From: JAPKZH01 sp963715635 | GTDB taxonomy: Bacteria; Acidobacteriota; Aminicenantia; Aminicenantales; UBA4085 | Assembly: GCA_963715635.1 (NCBI GenBank) | Contig: OY970261.1 | Span: forward strand, 3,906,001 to 3,970,000 | Reading direction: 5' to 3' | DNA length: 64,000 nt | Shown: piece by piece, positions 8,348 to 17,793 of the stretch | Layout of the letters: every line of letters starts with the position of its first letter | How positions within the stretch are numbered: the stretch's first letter is position 1 | Translations under genes and position numbers: made by a program | The notes under the pieces: generated by a model | Database searches by the model: none | Seen by the model: the letters and a program-made list of their open reading frames with translations, nothing else | Told to the model about the DNA's origin: nothing

Positions 8348-8929
8348 TTATTTCCAAAGGACCTTTTGAAGGCCCTCTAAAGCGTGTTCTTTTTCAATTT
8401 TCCCGAGGATCTCGGGGAAAGCACCTGAATTCCCGGCCTTGACGGCCTCCTCCCATTCGGCAAAGACTGGGGAACCCACAAAATCGTGGCTCTTCTTGAG
8501 GATGCCCCTGATCCCTCGCAGAGACTGCCAGTGCGTGATCATGAGGAGGGCCAGAGCATAAAATGCGATGTTGGGGCCCGGGAGCAATGCGGCCAGGCCG
8601 GCAAAAGGAAGCAAGATGGTTTCTCCGATGAGAATCAGGACCCGTTTTGTCCTATGGGCGTTGAGAAAAAGACGAAACCTGAGGTTGATCCGCTTTTCCT
8701 CGGAAAATCCGGAATAGACGATCCGCAGAGCCGGGTCTTGGAGTTTTAAGGCCCGGCTGAAGGCCTGTTCCTGTCGGAGGGTTTTCTGCGGCAGCAGCAT
8801 CAGCTTTTTTTTTGCGATTTCCCAGATCTCCCTGGTTTTAGAAAACTTGACGGGAAGGGGCCTGGCCGGCTCCGAGGAAAAAAAACGATATTTGTGCCGG
8901 TGATCGCGGATAAAAAAGAACGTGATCAT
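8348..8929 (-). CDS. conserved membrane protein, possibly related to the mitochondrial K+-H+ exchange (Mit_KHE1) family
   Basis: A 193-aa protein with a soluble, basic N-terminal half and a central helical hairpin (about 105-145: LILIGETILLPFAGLAALLPGP then FYALALLMITHW). Immediately before the hairpin is RINLRFRLFLNAHRTKR. That basic block followed by a Pro/Gly-broken hydrophobic hairpin recalls the Mit_KHE1 domain, whose eukaryotic members are linked to potassium/proton homeostasis; this is recall of a pattern, not a search result. The C-terminal third is soluble and helical. The ATG at 8929 is preceded by a purine-rich GAGAGACGAGAG. It lies between the btuF-like gene and the DUF948-like gene, apparently as its own unit. 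Confidence 0.55.
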   Translation of the reverse strand: MITFFFIRDHRHKYRFFSSEPARPLPVKFSKTREIWEIAKKKLMLLPQKTLRQEQAFSRALKLQDPALRIVYSGFSEEKRINLRFRLFLNAHRTKRVLILIGETILLPFAGLAALLPGPNIAFYALALLMITHWQSLRGIRGILKKSHDFVGSPVFAEWEEAVKAGNSGAFPEILGKIEKEHALEGLQKVLWK

Positions 8930-8961
8930 CTCTCGTCTCTCTTATGTATACGAATATAGCA

Positions 8962-9873
8962 TCAATTTTGTTTTGCGAATTGTTGGGGGTGAAGAAGGCG
9001 GGCCAGCTCGAGGAGCGCGTCGAAGAGGCGCGGCCCGAAGCGACTGGCCGGGTTCTCATCCATGAAATAGACGCGGCCGGACCTTATGGCCTGGATCCTG
9101 GAAAAGCCGGACTGGGCCTTGAGCCAATCTTTGGCCTTTTCAAAATCGCGCTGGGACCTGGTTAAGATGACGATGACGTCGGGGTTGTCTTTGAGAAACT
9201 GTTCGCGGTTATACTCAAGCCAATTTTGGGGGACGCCGCCCGCGATATTGACACCCTTGGCCCTGGCCAAAAGGTCGTTGAAATAACTTTCCCGGCCGCA
9301 AGTGGAAAGGCCCATACCGTGGATGTTCAGGAAGACACGGGGTTGTTGAGTGATGCCCTGGAGCGCCCGTTCGACAGAATCATATTTTTTCTTGAGAGAC
9401 TGGACCAGCCTTTGCGCCTCGGTCTCTTTGAACGTGACGCGGCCGATCTTGGCAATCAGGGGATAGACAGATTCCATGTCGATCCCGATGTCCAGGATAA
9501 ACACCGGCAGGCGAAGATCCTGGAGTTTTTTGAGGGCGCTCAAGGGATTGCCCCGAAAGGCGATGATGAGATCGGGAGCGAGGACGATGATTCTTTCGAT
9601 GTCCGGGTCGAGCATCCCGCCGATTTTTTCTTTTTTGAGCGCGCCGGCCGGGTAATCGCAATAGCGGGTGACGCCGACGACCCGGCCGCCCAGGCCGAGG
9701 GCGAAAATAATTTCCGTGATATTGGGAGCGAGAGAGATGATGCGCTGGGGCGGGGATTTGAGGGTGAATAGGTTGCCTACATCGTCCTTTAGGATTTTGT
9801 CCTGGGCAACCAGAAGGCACGAAAACAGTGCCAAGGCCGCCAAAAGGATTGCCGTTTTTTTAAAAAAACCCAC
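8962..9873 (-). CDS. BtuF/FecB-like periplasmic (lipo)protein for a cobalamin- or siderophore-type ABC importer
   Basis: A 303-aa type III substrate-binding protein. After the signal sequence it shows the family pattern PPQRIISLAPNITEIIFALGLGGRVVGVT, then DIERIIVLAPDLIIA and a long central helix (about 145-175). The start is placed at GTG 9873 because the signal peptide FFKKTAILLAALALF begins there; an in-frame ATG at 9930 would add 19 unlikely residues. LFSC at the end of the signal could be a lipobox. It resembles BtuF (vitamin B12) and FecB/FhuD proteins. A cobalamin-dependent mutase nearby favours a corrinoid ligand, but no permease or ATPase gene is adjacent, so the ligand is inferred. 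Confidence 0.75.
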   Translation of the reverse strand: MGFFKKTAILLAALALFSCLLVAQDKILKDDVGNLFTLKSPPQRIISLAPNITEIIFALGLGGRVVGVTRYCDYPAGALKKEKIGGMLDPDIERIIVLAPDLIIAFRGNPLSALKKLQDLRLPVFILDIGIDMESVYPLIAKIGRVTFKETEAQRLVQSLKKKYDSVERALQGITQQPRVFLNIHGMGLSTCGRESYFNDLLARAKGVNIAGGVPQNWLEYNREQFLKDNPDVIVILTRSQRDFEKAKDWLKAQSGFSRIQAIRSGRVYFMDENPASRFGPRLFDALLELARLLHPQQFAKQN

Positions 9874-9951
9874 CCCTGTAGATTCTAAGAAAAGGACGGT
9901 CTTGTCAAGGCGGATGACAATGCAAATCAAACAATTAGGATTTCGCTAACG

Positions 9952-10653
9952 TTAGATGATCAAAAGAGTCTTTGGGTCGAGCTTGAGGGGGAGAATGCCC
10001 GGGGCTGGGTACTCATGGTCCTTGACCACGCGAAGCTCCACAAACTCACCCCTGGCATGGAGCGTGATGAGAACGTCGATGGCCGGGCACATCGGGCTGA
10101 GAATCGTCGGCGTGCCGTCTTGGCCGTAGAGCGGTCCGTCCGTCTCTTTGAGCGAGGCGCTGAACCACACCTCGAGCCCGATCTTGCCAGCGAACTCCCT
10201 GAATTTTCCGATGTCTTCGCATGTCGATTTGGTGAAATCATAGCCATCCACGATGATGAGGTTGGCGGCGAATTTGCCGAAGGTGATCATCGCTTCCACG
10301 CTTTTCAGAACCTGCTCCGTGCGCGTCCCTTCCTGTTTGAAGTTCATGATCACCCGGTTCTTGATGATTTCGTCGTGGACGTCGACGGCCGATTCCAGCT
10401 TCTTTTTTTTGGCGATCTCCTTGAAGATGTCCTCGTACCAGGTGATGATGTAGTCGACACGGCTGGAATAGGAGACATGGATGACGTATTTTCCTTGGAA
10501 TAATTTATCGGTGGCGATGTGGACAAGGCAGGCGGTCTTGCCGACGCCCTTGGGAGAGGCGAGGACACCGATGTTCCCCGTCCCCAGGCCGCCGTGGATT
10601 GATTTCTCAAAGACCCTCAGCGGGCTTCGCTTGATGAGCTCCTCTTTGACCAT
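9952..10653 (-). CDS. RecA/KaiC-fold P-loop ATPase of unknown function
   Basis: A 233-aa soluble protein. The Walker A motif ASPKGVGKTA (about residues 31-41) is followed by a strand and a Walker B-like LIIVDGYDF near residue 135. The sequence SPLRVFEKSIHGGLGTGNIGVL just before the P-loop resembles the way KaiC/RAD55-type ATPases enter their core domain. There is no DNA-binding extension, no membrane segment and no second ATPase domain. It follows EF-G by 15 bases and is almost certainly co-transcribed with it, which hints at a link to translation or growth control. I recall similar proteins of unknown role in other Gram-negative phyla, but cannot name a function. Confidence 0.6.
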   Translation of the reverse strand: MVKEELIKRSPLRVFEKSIHGGLGTGNIGVLASPKGVGKTACLVHIATDKLFQGKYVIHVSYSSRVDYIITWYEDIFKEIAKKKKLESAVDVHDEIIKNRVIMNFKQEGTRTEQVLKSVEAMITFGKFAANLIIVDGYDFTKSTCEDIGKFREFAGKIGLEVWFSASLKETDGPLYGQDGTPTILSPMCPAIDVLITLHARGEFVELRVVKDHEYPAPGILPLKLDPKTLLII

Positions 10654-10668
10654 TGGACCCGACTCCTT

Positions 10669-12762
10669 TTATTGTTTGGAACTGCCCTGGCGCTTGGCTT
10701 CCGCGTGCTCGGCCATTAATTTTTCCGCGATATAAACTGGCACCCGGCCGTATTTCAGGAACTCCATGGTGAATTCGGCCTTGCCCTGGGTCAGCGAGCG
10801 AAGCTGCATGGAATAGCCGAACATTTCGCTCAACGGCACCTCGGCGTCAACACGGGCGAAGGCGCCGTCTTCGACCGAGCTGACGATGATGCCCCGCCGC
10901 TGGTTGATGCTGGCGAAGACGTTTCCGGCGAATTCGGACGGCCCCTCGACCGAGACTTTCATGATGGGCTCGAGGACCTGCGGCTTGGCTTTTTTATAGA
11001 CCTGTCTGAAGGCGCCTATGGCGGCCGCCTGAAAAGCGTGGTCGGACGAATCCACTTCATGGTACTGACCGTCGGTGAGGGTGACCCGGACGCCGATGAC
11101 AGGAAATCCGATGAGTTCGCCCTTTTTCATCGCGGCTCGGAAGCCTTTGTCGCAGGCCGGGATGAATTCCCTGGGAATCCGCCCGCCCCTGACTTCGTTC
11201 ACGAACTCATAATTTCCTTCGGCCAGGGGCTCGATCGTGCCGATGACGCGGCCGAACTGGCCGGCGCCGCCGGTCTGTTTCTTATGAGTGTAATCAAAAT
11301 CGACGGGCTGGCTGATCGCTTCGCGGAAGGCGACCTGGGGCTTTCCCGTCATGACCTCGGCGCTGTATTCTCTTTTCATCCGCTCCACGTAGACGTCGAG
11401 ATGGAGCTCGCCCATGCCCTGGATGATGGTTTCATGGGATTCCGGGTCGACGTGGGTTCTGAATGTGGGGTCCTCCTTGGTGAACCGGTTCAGGGCTTTG
11501 GCCATTTTGTCGGACGCTTTTTTGTCGACGGGCTTGATGGCGAGTGATATCACGGGCTCGGGGACATAAATGGAGGTCATGGCCAGGTTGAGGCCGGGCG
11601 AGGTGAAGGTATCTCCCGAGGCGCAGTCGATGCCGAAGAGGGCCACGATATCGCCGGCGGAGGCATGGGCAATATCTTCCATGCTGTCGGCGTGCATCCG
11701 GACCAGACGACCGACTTTGACTTTGTTCCCGGACCGGGTGTTGAGGATCTCGTCGCCTTTCTTCAGGCTTCCCTGGTAGATGCGGATATAGGTCAGCTGT
11801 CCGTAAGGCCCGTCCTCGAGTTTGAAGGCGAGGACGACGGCGGGCTTCGCGGGATCGGTTTCCAGCTTGATTTCGTTTCCTTCGTGGTCCAGGTCGATGG
11901 CGACGTTTTCGACTTCGGCCGGGTTTGGTAGATAGTGAACAACGCCGTCCAGGAGCGGTTGGACGCCCTTGTTCTTATAGGCCGATCCCATAAAAACAGG
12001 GGTCAGCTTGCGCAGGATCGTCCCCCTTCGGACGGCATCGTGGATGAGGTCTTCGGCCACTCGATTTTCCAGGATGGCTTCGGTCAGCGCGTCAGAGAAC
12101 ATCGAAACGGCATCGAGCATTTCTTCCCGCTTTGCCGCGGCTTCGGCGCGCAGGTCCTCGGGAATCTCTGTTTCCCTGACGATCTCGCCGTCGTGGCCGT
12201 CGAAATAGAGGGCCTTCATCGTGACAAGGTCCACGACCCCCCGGTGCTTGTCTTCGAGGCCGATCGGGATCTGCATGAGCACGGCGTTGTGTTCCAGTTT
12301 TTCTATGAGCTGGTCCCTGACCTTATAGGGGTTGGCCCCGATGCGGTCGCATTTATTGATGAAGGCGATCCTCGGGACGTTGTAGCGCTTGAGCTGGCGG
12401 TCAACCGTGATCGTCTGGGACTGGACGCCGCCGACCGAGCAGAGGACAAGGATCGCGCCATCGAGGACACGCAAGGAGCGTTCGACCTCGATGGTGAAGT
12501 CCACGTGGCCGGGCGTATCAATGATGTTGATCGAATGGTCCGCCCACCGGACGTAGGTGGCCGCCGAGGTGATCGTGATGCCGCGCTCGCGCTCGAGCTC
12601 CATGTGGTCCATCGTCGCGCCCACGCCGTCCTTGCCCTTAACCTCGTGGATCTTATGGATTTTGTGGCAGTAAAAGAGGATGCGCTCCGTGAGCGTCGTC
12701 TTTCCGGAATCAATATGGGCGCTGATCCCGATGTTCCTCATGGAGGAAATGTCCGTCGTCAT
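10669..12762 (-). CDS. fusA: elongation factor G, spdEFG1 / mitochondrial EFG1-like type
   Basis: A 697-aa translational GTPase that drives ribosomal translocation. Motifs in order: G1 AHIDSGKTT (about residues 14-22), G2 region RERGITITSAA, G3 DTPGHVDF (about 81-88), G4 NKCDR (about 136-140), and EF-G domains II-V to the C-terminus. The G1 box has Ser where common bacterial EF-G has Ala, and the switch region HEVKGKDGVGATMDHMELE is the form I know from mitochondrial EFG1 and the spirochaete/planctomycete EF-G1 group. That group is specialised for translocation and is paired with a separate recycling factor. The gene stands alone, without rpsL, rpsG or tuf, behind a strong promoter with a roughly 100-base leader. 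The orphan ATPase gene follows at 15 bases. Confidence 0.93.
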   Translation of the reverse strand: MTTDISSMRNIGISAHIDSGKTTLTERILFYCHKIHKIHEVKGKDGVGATMDHMELERERGITITSAATYVRWADHSINIIDTPGHVDFTIEVERSLRVLDGAILVLCSVGGVQSQTITVDRQLKRYNVPRIAFINKCDRIGANPYKVRDQLIEKLEHNAVLMQIPIGLEDKHRGVVDLVTMKALYFDGHDGEIVRETEIPEDLRAEAAAKREEMLDAVSMFSDALTEAILENRVAEDLIHDAVRRGTILRKLTPVFMGSAYKNKGVQPLLDGVVHYLPNPAEVENVAIDLDHEGNEIKLETDPAKPAVVLAFKLEDGPYGQLTYIRIYQGSLKKGDEILNTRSGNKVKVGRLVRMHADSMEDIAHASAGDIVALFGIDCASGDTFTSPGLNLAMTSIYVPEPVISLAIKPVDKKASDKMAKALNRFTKEDPTFRTHVDPESHETIIQGMGELHLDVYVERMKREYSAEVMTGKPQVAFREAISQPVDFDYTHKKQTGGAGQFGRVIGTIEPLAEGNYEFVNEVRGGRIPREFIPACDKGFRAAMKKGELIGFPVIGVRVTLTDGQYHEVDSSDHAFQAAAIGAFRQVYKKAKPQVLEPIMKVSVEGPSEFAGNVFASINQRRGIIVSSVEDGAFARVDAEVPLSEMFGYSMQLRSLTQGKAEFTMEFLKYGRVPVYIAEKLMAEHAEAKRQGSSKQ

Positions 12763-12869
12763 AAAAACAAATACCTCTTATCCATCCAATATTTTTGCTT
12801 AGAATTGAATACGGGTTATAAAGGGCGGTTAAGACTCTAACCGATTCAATACTCAACAATTAAGTGTCT

Positions 12870-12898
12870 ATTATACAGAAGTCCTTAGCAAAACTCAA
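12870..12898 (-). promoter_or_regulatory. strong promoter of fusA
   Basis: Minus strand: TTGAGT (12898-12893), 17 bases, perfect TATAAT (12875-12870). Transcription should start near 12863, leaving about 100 bases of leader with AAGAGG ahead of the ATG at 12762. No convincing riboswitch fold was seen in the leader. Confidence 0.7.
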
Positions 12899-12924
12899 GA
12901 CTCTGGATACGCCGCCGGATGTCT

Positions 12925-13668
12925 TTATTCCCAGCGGAAGGTCCGCGCTGCAAGGAACATTCCGAGGATGAGCACCCCGCCAAGAACCGCCGCCTCCGTC
13001 AAGTGCTTGGCCCAACTATCCCCGGCCCAGAGGCCCCGCATCAACGTCACGACGTGGGTCGAAGGGATGAAGCGCCCGAAATTCCGGACGCTCTGGGGCA
13101 GGACCTCCATGGGGATGGTGGCGCCGCCGAGAAACATCATGGGGAAGGCGAGAATCATTCCTACCGCCTGGGCTATGCGGGCCGTGGGCGCCAGACCGGC
13201 GACAAGATATCCAATGGCGAAAAAAGCCATCGCGCTGAAAGTGAACCCCAGCCAGCAAGAAAGGACATTGCCGCTGAAGCGCATGCCGTATCCTGCTTTC
13301 CCGACGATGACGAGCACAATAACGCCGGCCAGGGTCATGAGATAGTAAGCGGCGATGTTAGCGAGGATGTAGGCCGCGGGACGGAGCGGCGTCGTCCTGA
13401 AGCGCCGCAGGACGCCGGCTTCCCGATTGGCGGCGGTGGCGATGGGAATTCCCATGAATCCCACCGAGATGATGATCAGGGCGATGTAGGACGGGACGGA
13501 GATGTCGATCGTCCCGCGGCCTCCGAAAAACGGGTCGGGCTTGTTTCCATAGATCGCTCCGAACAAGACGAGGAGCATCGGCGCAAAAATCACCGTGAAG
13601 AAGGTCGCCGCGGGTTCGCGGAGATAAAGCTTGATCTGCATCAGGACGAGTTTTCCCAATCCGCGCAT
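12925..13668 (-). CDS. ABC-2 type transporter permease
   Basis: A 247-aa inner-membrane protein with about six membrane helices in the ABC-2 arrangement: a short cytoplasmic start (LGKLVLMQIKLYLREPAATFFTVIF), then helices, then the conserved region FLGGATIPMEVLPQSVRNFGRFIPSTHVV near residues 180-210, typical of DrrB/NodJ-type permeases. It lies 9 bases after the ATP-binding gene, so the two form a half-transporter-plus-ATPase exporter that probably assembles as two of each. The substrate (drug, lipid or polymer) cannot be deduced. Slightly shorter than many DrrB homologues but apparently complete. Confidence 0.85.
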   Translation of the reverse strand: MRGLGKLVLMQIKLYLREPAATFFTVIFAPMLLVLFGAIYGNKPDPFFGGRGTIDISVPSYIALIIISVGFMGIPIATAANREAGVLRRFRTTPLRPAAYILANIAAYYLMTLAGVIVLVIVGKAGYGMRFSGNVLSCWLGFTFSAMAFFAIGYLVAGLAPTARIAQAVGMILAFPMMFLGGATIPMEVLPQSVRNFGRFIPSTHVVTLMRGLWAGDSWAKHLTEAAVLGGVLILGMFLAARTFRWE

Positions 13669-13677
13669 GGCTGCCTC

Positions 13678-14595
<918 letters not shown>

Positions 14596-14691
14596 CTTTC
14601 CTGCCTAGCTCGAAAAAGGCAATCTTACCAGAAATGCCCTTAAAATTCGATAACTGGTGAGATGCCCGTTGGAAAGAGGCTCCGCCCCCAA

Positions 14692-14720
14692 TTGACTTTT
14701 AGGCTTAATCCTCCTAAGAT
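14692..14720 (+). promoter_or_regulatory. promoter of the leuS-lptE-holA operon
   Basis: TTGACT (14692-14697), 17 bases, TAAGAT (14715-14720). Predicted start near 14727, with a leader of about 60 bases to the ATG at 14787. The leader has no visible T-box. Confidence 0.65.
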
Positions 14721-14786
14721 TGAGTGGATTTTATCCCCTCTCCGTATCCCTGATAAGGTCACGGAAAAATAAGGACCGTCGGAGTC

Positions 14787-17285
14787 ATGAGCAACGGCAC
14801 AAGCGAGTACGATTTTCAGCGGATCGAGGAAAAGTGGCAGAAGATCTGGGCAGAGGCGAAGACGTTTGAGGTCCGCGAGGACCCCGCCAAAACCAAGTTT
14901 TACCTCCTCGAAATGTATCCCTATCCCTCGGGCCGCATCCATATGGGGCACGTCCGCAACTATTCCATAGGCGATGTCATCGGGCGCTTCATGACGATGA
15001 AGGGATTCAATGTCCTCCACCCCTTCGGCTGGGACGCGCTGGGCATGCCCGCCGAGAATGCCGCCATCAAGCACGGCATCCACCCCCAGACTTGGACGCT
15101 CGACAACATCGCCCATATGAAGGCGCAGCTCCTGAAGATGGGAATCGCCTATGACTGGTCCCGCGAGGTCAACACCTGCCTTCCCGAGTATTACAAATGG
15201 AACCAGTGGATCTTCCTCAAGATGTTCGAGCGCGGCCTGGCCTTCCGCAAAAAGAGCTGGGTCAACTGGTGTCCCCAGTGCCGGACGGTCCTGGCCAACG
15301 AGCAGGCGGCCGGCGGCGAATGCTGGCGCTGTTCGGCCGAAGTCGACCAAAAAAAGATGGAGCACTGGTTTCTCAAGATCACCGACTATACGGAAGAACT
15401 CCTCTCCGGCCACGACCTGCTCAAGAAATGGCCCGAGCACGTCCTCCTCATGCAGAAGAACTGGATCGGCAAGAGCGAGGGTGCCTATGTGGATTTTTTT
15501 GTGCCGGACCTGAAGAAGTCGATCAAAGTCTTCACGACGAGAATCGACACGATTTATGGGGCGACCTTCCTGGTTTTGTCGCCCGAACATCCTCTCAGCC
15601 ACCAGCTGATCGCGGATGAGAAAGATGAAGAACGACTGCATGATTGGATGGCCAGGGCTGCTGCCGAGTCCCGCGACAGGCGGGATATCAACGAGGCGGA
15701 GAAGGAGGGCATTGATACGGGCAAAACAGCGATCAATCCCTTCACCCAACGTCCGGTCCCCATATGGATCGCTAATTATGTCCTGATGGAATACGGCACC
15801 GGGGCGATTATGGCCGTTCCCGCCCACGACCAAAGAGACTTTGAATTCGCCAATAAGTACGGGCTTCCGATTCCCGTCGTCATCACTCCTGAAAACAAAC
15901 CAGCCGATGAACCCGCGGCCGGCGAGTTGTTCGAGGATTACGGCGTCCTGGTCAATTCGGGGCCGTTCTCCGGCCTGAAATCGCTGGAAGCCATGGATAA
16001 GATGGCGGCCTATGCCTCCGAAAAAGGGTTCGGCGAGAAAAGCACGACCTTCCGCCTCCGTGACTGGGGCATTTCGCGCCAGCGCTATTGGGGCACTCCG
16101 ATCCCGGTCATCTATTGCAATCAATGTGGAACTCAGGGCGTTCCCTACGAAGACCTGCCGGTCCGCATTCCTTATAACGTGGAAATCACCGGAGAAGCCG
16201 GCTCGCCTCTCGAGAAGATCCCTGAATTCATCAATACGACCTGTCCGAAGTGCGGCGGGAAGGCTATACGCGAGACGGACACCATGGACACCTTCGTCGA
16301 TTCCTCTTGGTATTTCTTCCGCTACACGTCGCCCCATGAGGACAAGCTGCCGTTTGTCCGGGCCGCGGGGGAGTACTGGATGCCCGTCAACCTCTATATA
16401 GGCGGCGTCGAGCACGCCATCCTTCATCTTATTTACGCGCGTTTTTTCACAAAGGTCTTGAGAGACCTTAGGCTGACGGCTGTTGATGAGCCTTTTCCCC
16501 ATTATCTCGCCCAAGGCATGGTCACCAAGGACGGAGCGGCCATGTCCAAGTCCAAGGGCAATGTGGTTGACCCGGACGAAATGATCAAGAACTACGGAAC
16601 AGATGCTCTGCGGCTTTTCATCCTGTTCGCCGCTCCCCCCGAGAAAGAGTTCGCCTGGAGCGAGGACGGCATTGAGGGATCCTACCGGTTCTTGGCCAGG
16701 GTCTGGCAGGTCTTCCAGGAAAACCGGGATTTATTCGAAATCATCAAGGGTGAGACAGTCAAAGCCGCACCTTTGGACCCGGCGAGCCATGCCAGGCTCC
16801 AGAAAAAGATGCACCAGACCATTAAAAAGGTCAGCGAGGACATCGGGAAACGGTTCCATCTGAACACGGCCATCAGCACCATCATGGAATTCACAAACAC
16901 TGTGAAAAAAGAAAAAGACAGCTTGAAAGGCTCCGAAGCGGGGCGGGCCGTTCTCAAAGACGCGCTGAGAAGCCTCGTTCTCCTGCTTTCTCCGTTTACG
17001 CCGCATCTCTGTGAAGAGATCTGGCAGAACATGGGGCAGGCAGCGCTCGTTTATCACGCTCCCTGGCCGGCCTATGACCCCGGACTGGCCAAGGAAGAAA
17101 AGGCCACGATCGTCGTCGAAATCAACGGCAAGATCCGGGACAAGTTTGAAGCCGACCTGGATATCACCGAGGGACAGATGCAGGAAACGGCCCTCGGCCT
17201 TGACCGGATCCGGGCGCTCATCGGCGGCCAGCCGGTGAAAAAAGTCGTCTGTATCAGGAACAAAATCATCAACATCGTGATATGA
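14787..17285 (+). CDS. leuS: leucyl-tRNA synthetase
   Basis: An 832-aa class I aminoacyl-tRNA synthetase that charges tRNA-Leu. The HIGH motif appears as HMGH in YPSGRIHMGHVRNYSIGD (about residues 47-60). A zinc-type CPQC...CWRC pair lies near 163-180, the CP1 editing domain spans about 220-410 (TRIDTIYGATFLVLSPEH; TGAIMAVPAHDQRDFEFA), and a second Cys pair (CNQC/CPKC) lies near 445-490. The KMSKS loop MSKSKGNVVDPD is near 584. The anticodon-binding and C-terminal domains are complete; length is normal for the bacterial type. The stop overlaps the start of lptE by 4 bases. Confidence 0.97.
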   Translation: MSNGTSEYDFQRIEEKWQKIWAEAKTFEVREDPAKTKFYLLEMYPYPSGRIHMGHVRNYSIGDVIGRFMTMKGFNVLHPFGWDALGMPAENAAIKHGIHPQTWTLDNIAHMKAQLLKMGIAYDWSREVNTCLPEYYKWNQWIFLKMFERGLAFRKKSWVNWCPQCRTVLANEQAAGGECWRCSAEVDQKKMEHWFLKITDYTEELLSGHDLLKKWPEHVLLMQKNWIGKSEGAYVDFFVPDLKKSIKVFTTRIDTIYGATFLVLSPEHPLSHQLIADEKDEERLHDWMARAAAESRDRRDINEAEKEGIDTGKTAINPFTQRPVPIWIANYVLMEYGTGAIMAVPAHDQRDFEFANKYGLPIPVVITPENKPADEPAAGELFEDYGVLVNSGPFSGLKSLEAMDKMAAYASEKGFGEKSTTFRLRDWGISRQRYWGTPIPVIYCNQCGTQGVPYEDLPVRIPYNVEITGEAGSPLEKIPEFINTTCPKCGGKAIRETDTMDTFVDSSWYFFRYTSPHEDKLPFVRAAGEYWMPVNLYIGGVEHAILHLIYARFFTKVLRDLRLTAVDEPFPHYLAQGMVTKDGAAMSKSKGNVVDPDEMIKNYGTDALRLFILFAAPPEKEFAWSEDGIEGSYRFLARVWQVFQENRDLFEIIKGETVKAAPLDPASHARLQKKMHQTIKKVSEDIGKRFHLNTAISTIMEFTNTVKKEKDSLKGSEAGRAVLKDALRSLVLLLSPFTPHLCEEIWQNMGQAALVYHAPWPAYDPGLAKEEKATIVVEINGKIRDKFEADLDITEGQMQETALGLDRIRALIGGQPVKKVVCIRNKIINIVI

Positions 17286-17791
17286 GAAAAATATTTATCC
17301 TCGCCCTCATCTGCTTCGTCCTCATCCAGTGCGGGTATCACTTGCGCGGGACCGGAAGCTTTCTCCCCCCGAATATCAAGAAAATAAGTGTTCCGCTCTT
17401 TAAGAATTATACCACCCGGTTTCAGCTGGACTTGAAGCTGACTCAGGGCGTCATTAACGAATTCGTAGCGCGGGGGAAAGTGGAAGTGACTCAAGATTTA
17501 CAGAATGCAGATGCGGTTTTAATCGGAGAAATCGTCGTCTTTAATGTCACTCCTGTCGGCTTTACGGCAGAGGGCAGAGCTGACCGCTATGCCATCACGG
17601 TGGCGGCCAAGATCGTCCTCAAAGATAACAAAACCCAAAAAATCATTTTTTCCAACCCTTATCTTTCCCACCAGGAAGAATACGCCGTTCCCTCGGGATC
17701 GGATTTCGAATCGTCGGAAACCGACGCCATCACCAAGGTGGCCGAGGCCTTCTCCCGCGAACTGGTCATCGCCATCCTCGAGGGATTCTGA
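17282..17791 (+). CDS. lptE: LptE-like LPS-assembly lipoprotein
   Basis: A 169-aa lipoprotein. The signal peptide MRKIFILALICFVLIQC ends in a lipobox, directly followed by GYHLRGTG, the classic start of mature LptE. LptE plugs the LptD barrel and helps insert LPS into the outer membrane. The start overlaps the leuS stop (ATGA), and holA follows 2 bases after its stop; leuS-lptE-holA is a conserved order in Gram-negative bacteria and supports the call despite low overall sequence conservation. lptD is not in this window. Confidence 0.88.
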   Translation: MRKIFILALICFVLIQCGYHLRGTGSFLPPNIKKISVPLFKNYTTRFQLDLKLTQGVINEFVARGKVEVTQDLQNADAVLIGEIVVFNVTPVGFTAEGRADRYAITVAAKIVLKDNKTQKIIFSNPYLSHQEEYAVPSGSDFESSETDAITKVAEAFSRELVIAILEGF

Positions 17792-17793
17792 GG

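Noticed and set aside
14721..14786. T-box leader upstream of leuS
   Set aside because: The leader is only about 60 bases and lacks a T-box sequence or specifier stem.
14640..16514. 624-codon open frame on the minus strand opposite leuS
   Set aside because: It lies fully antisense to an unmistakable leuS, shows no domain pattern, and is the type of long shadow frame common in GC-rich genes.
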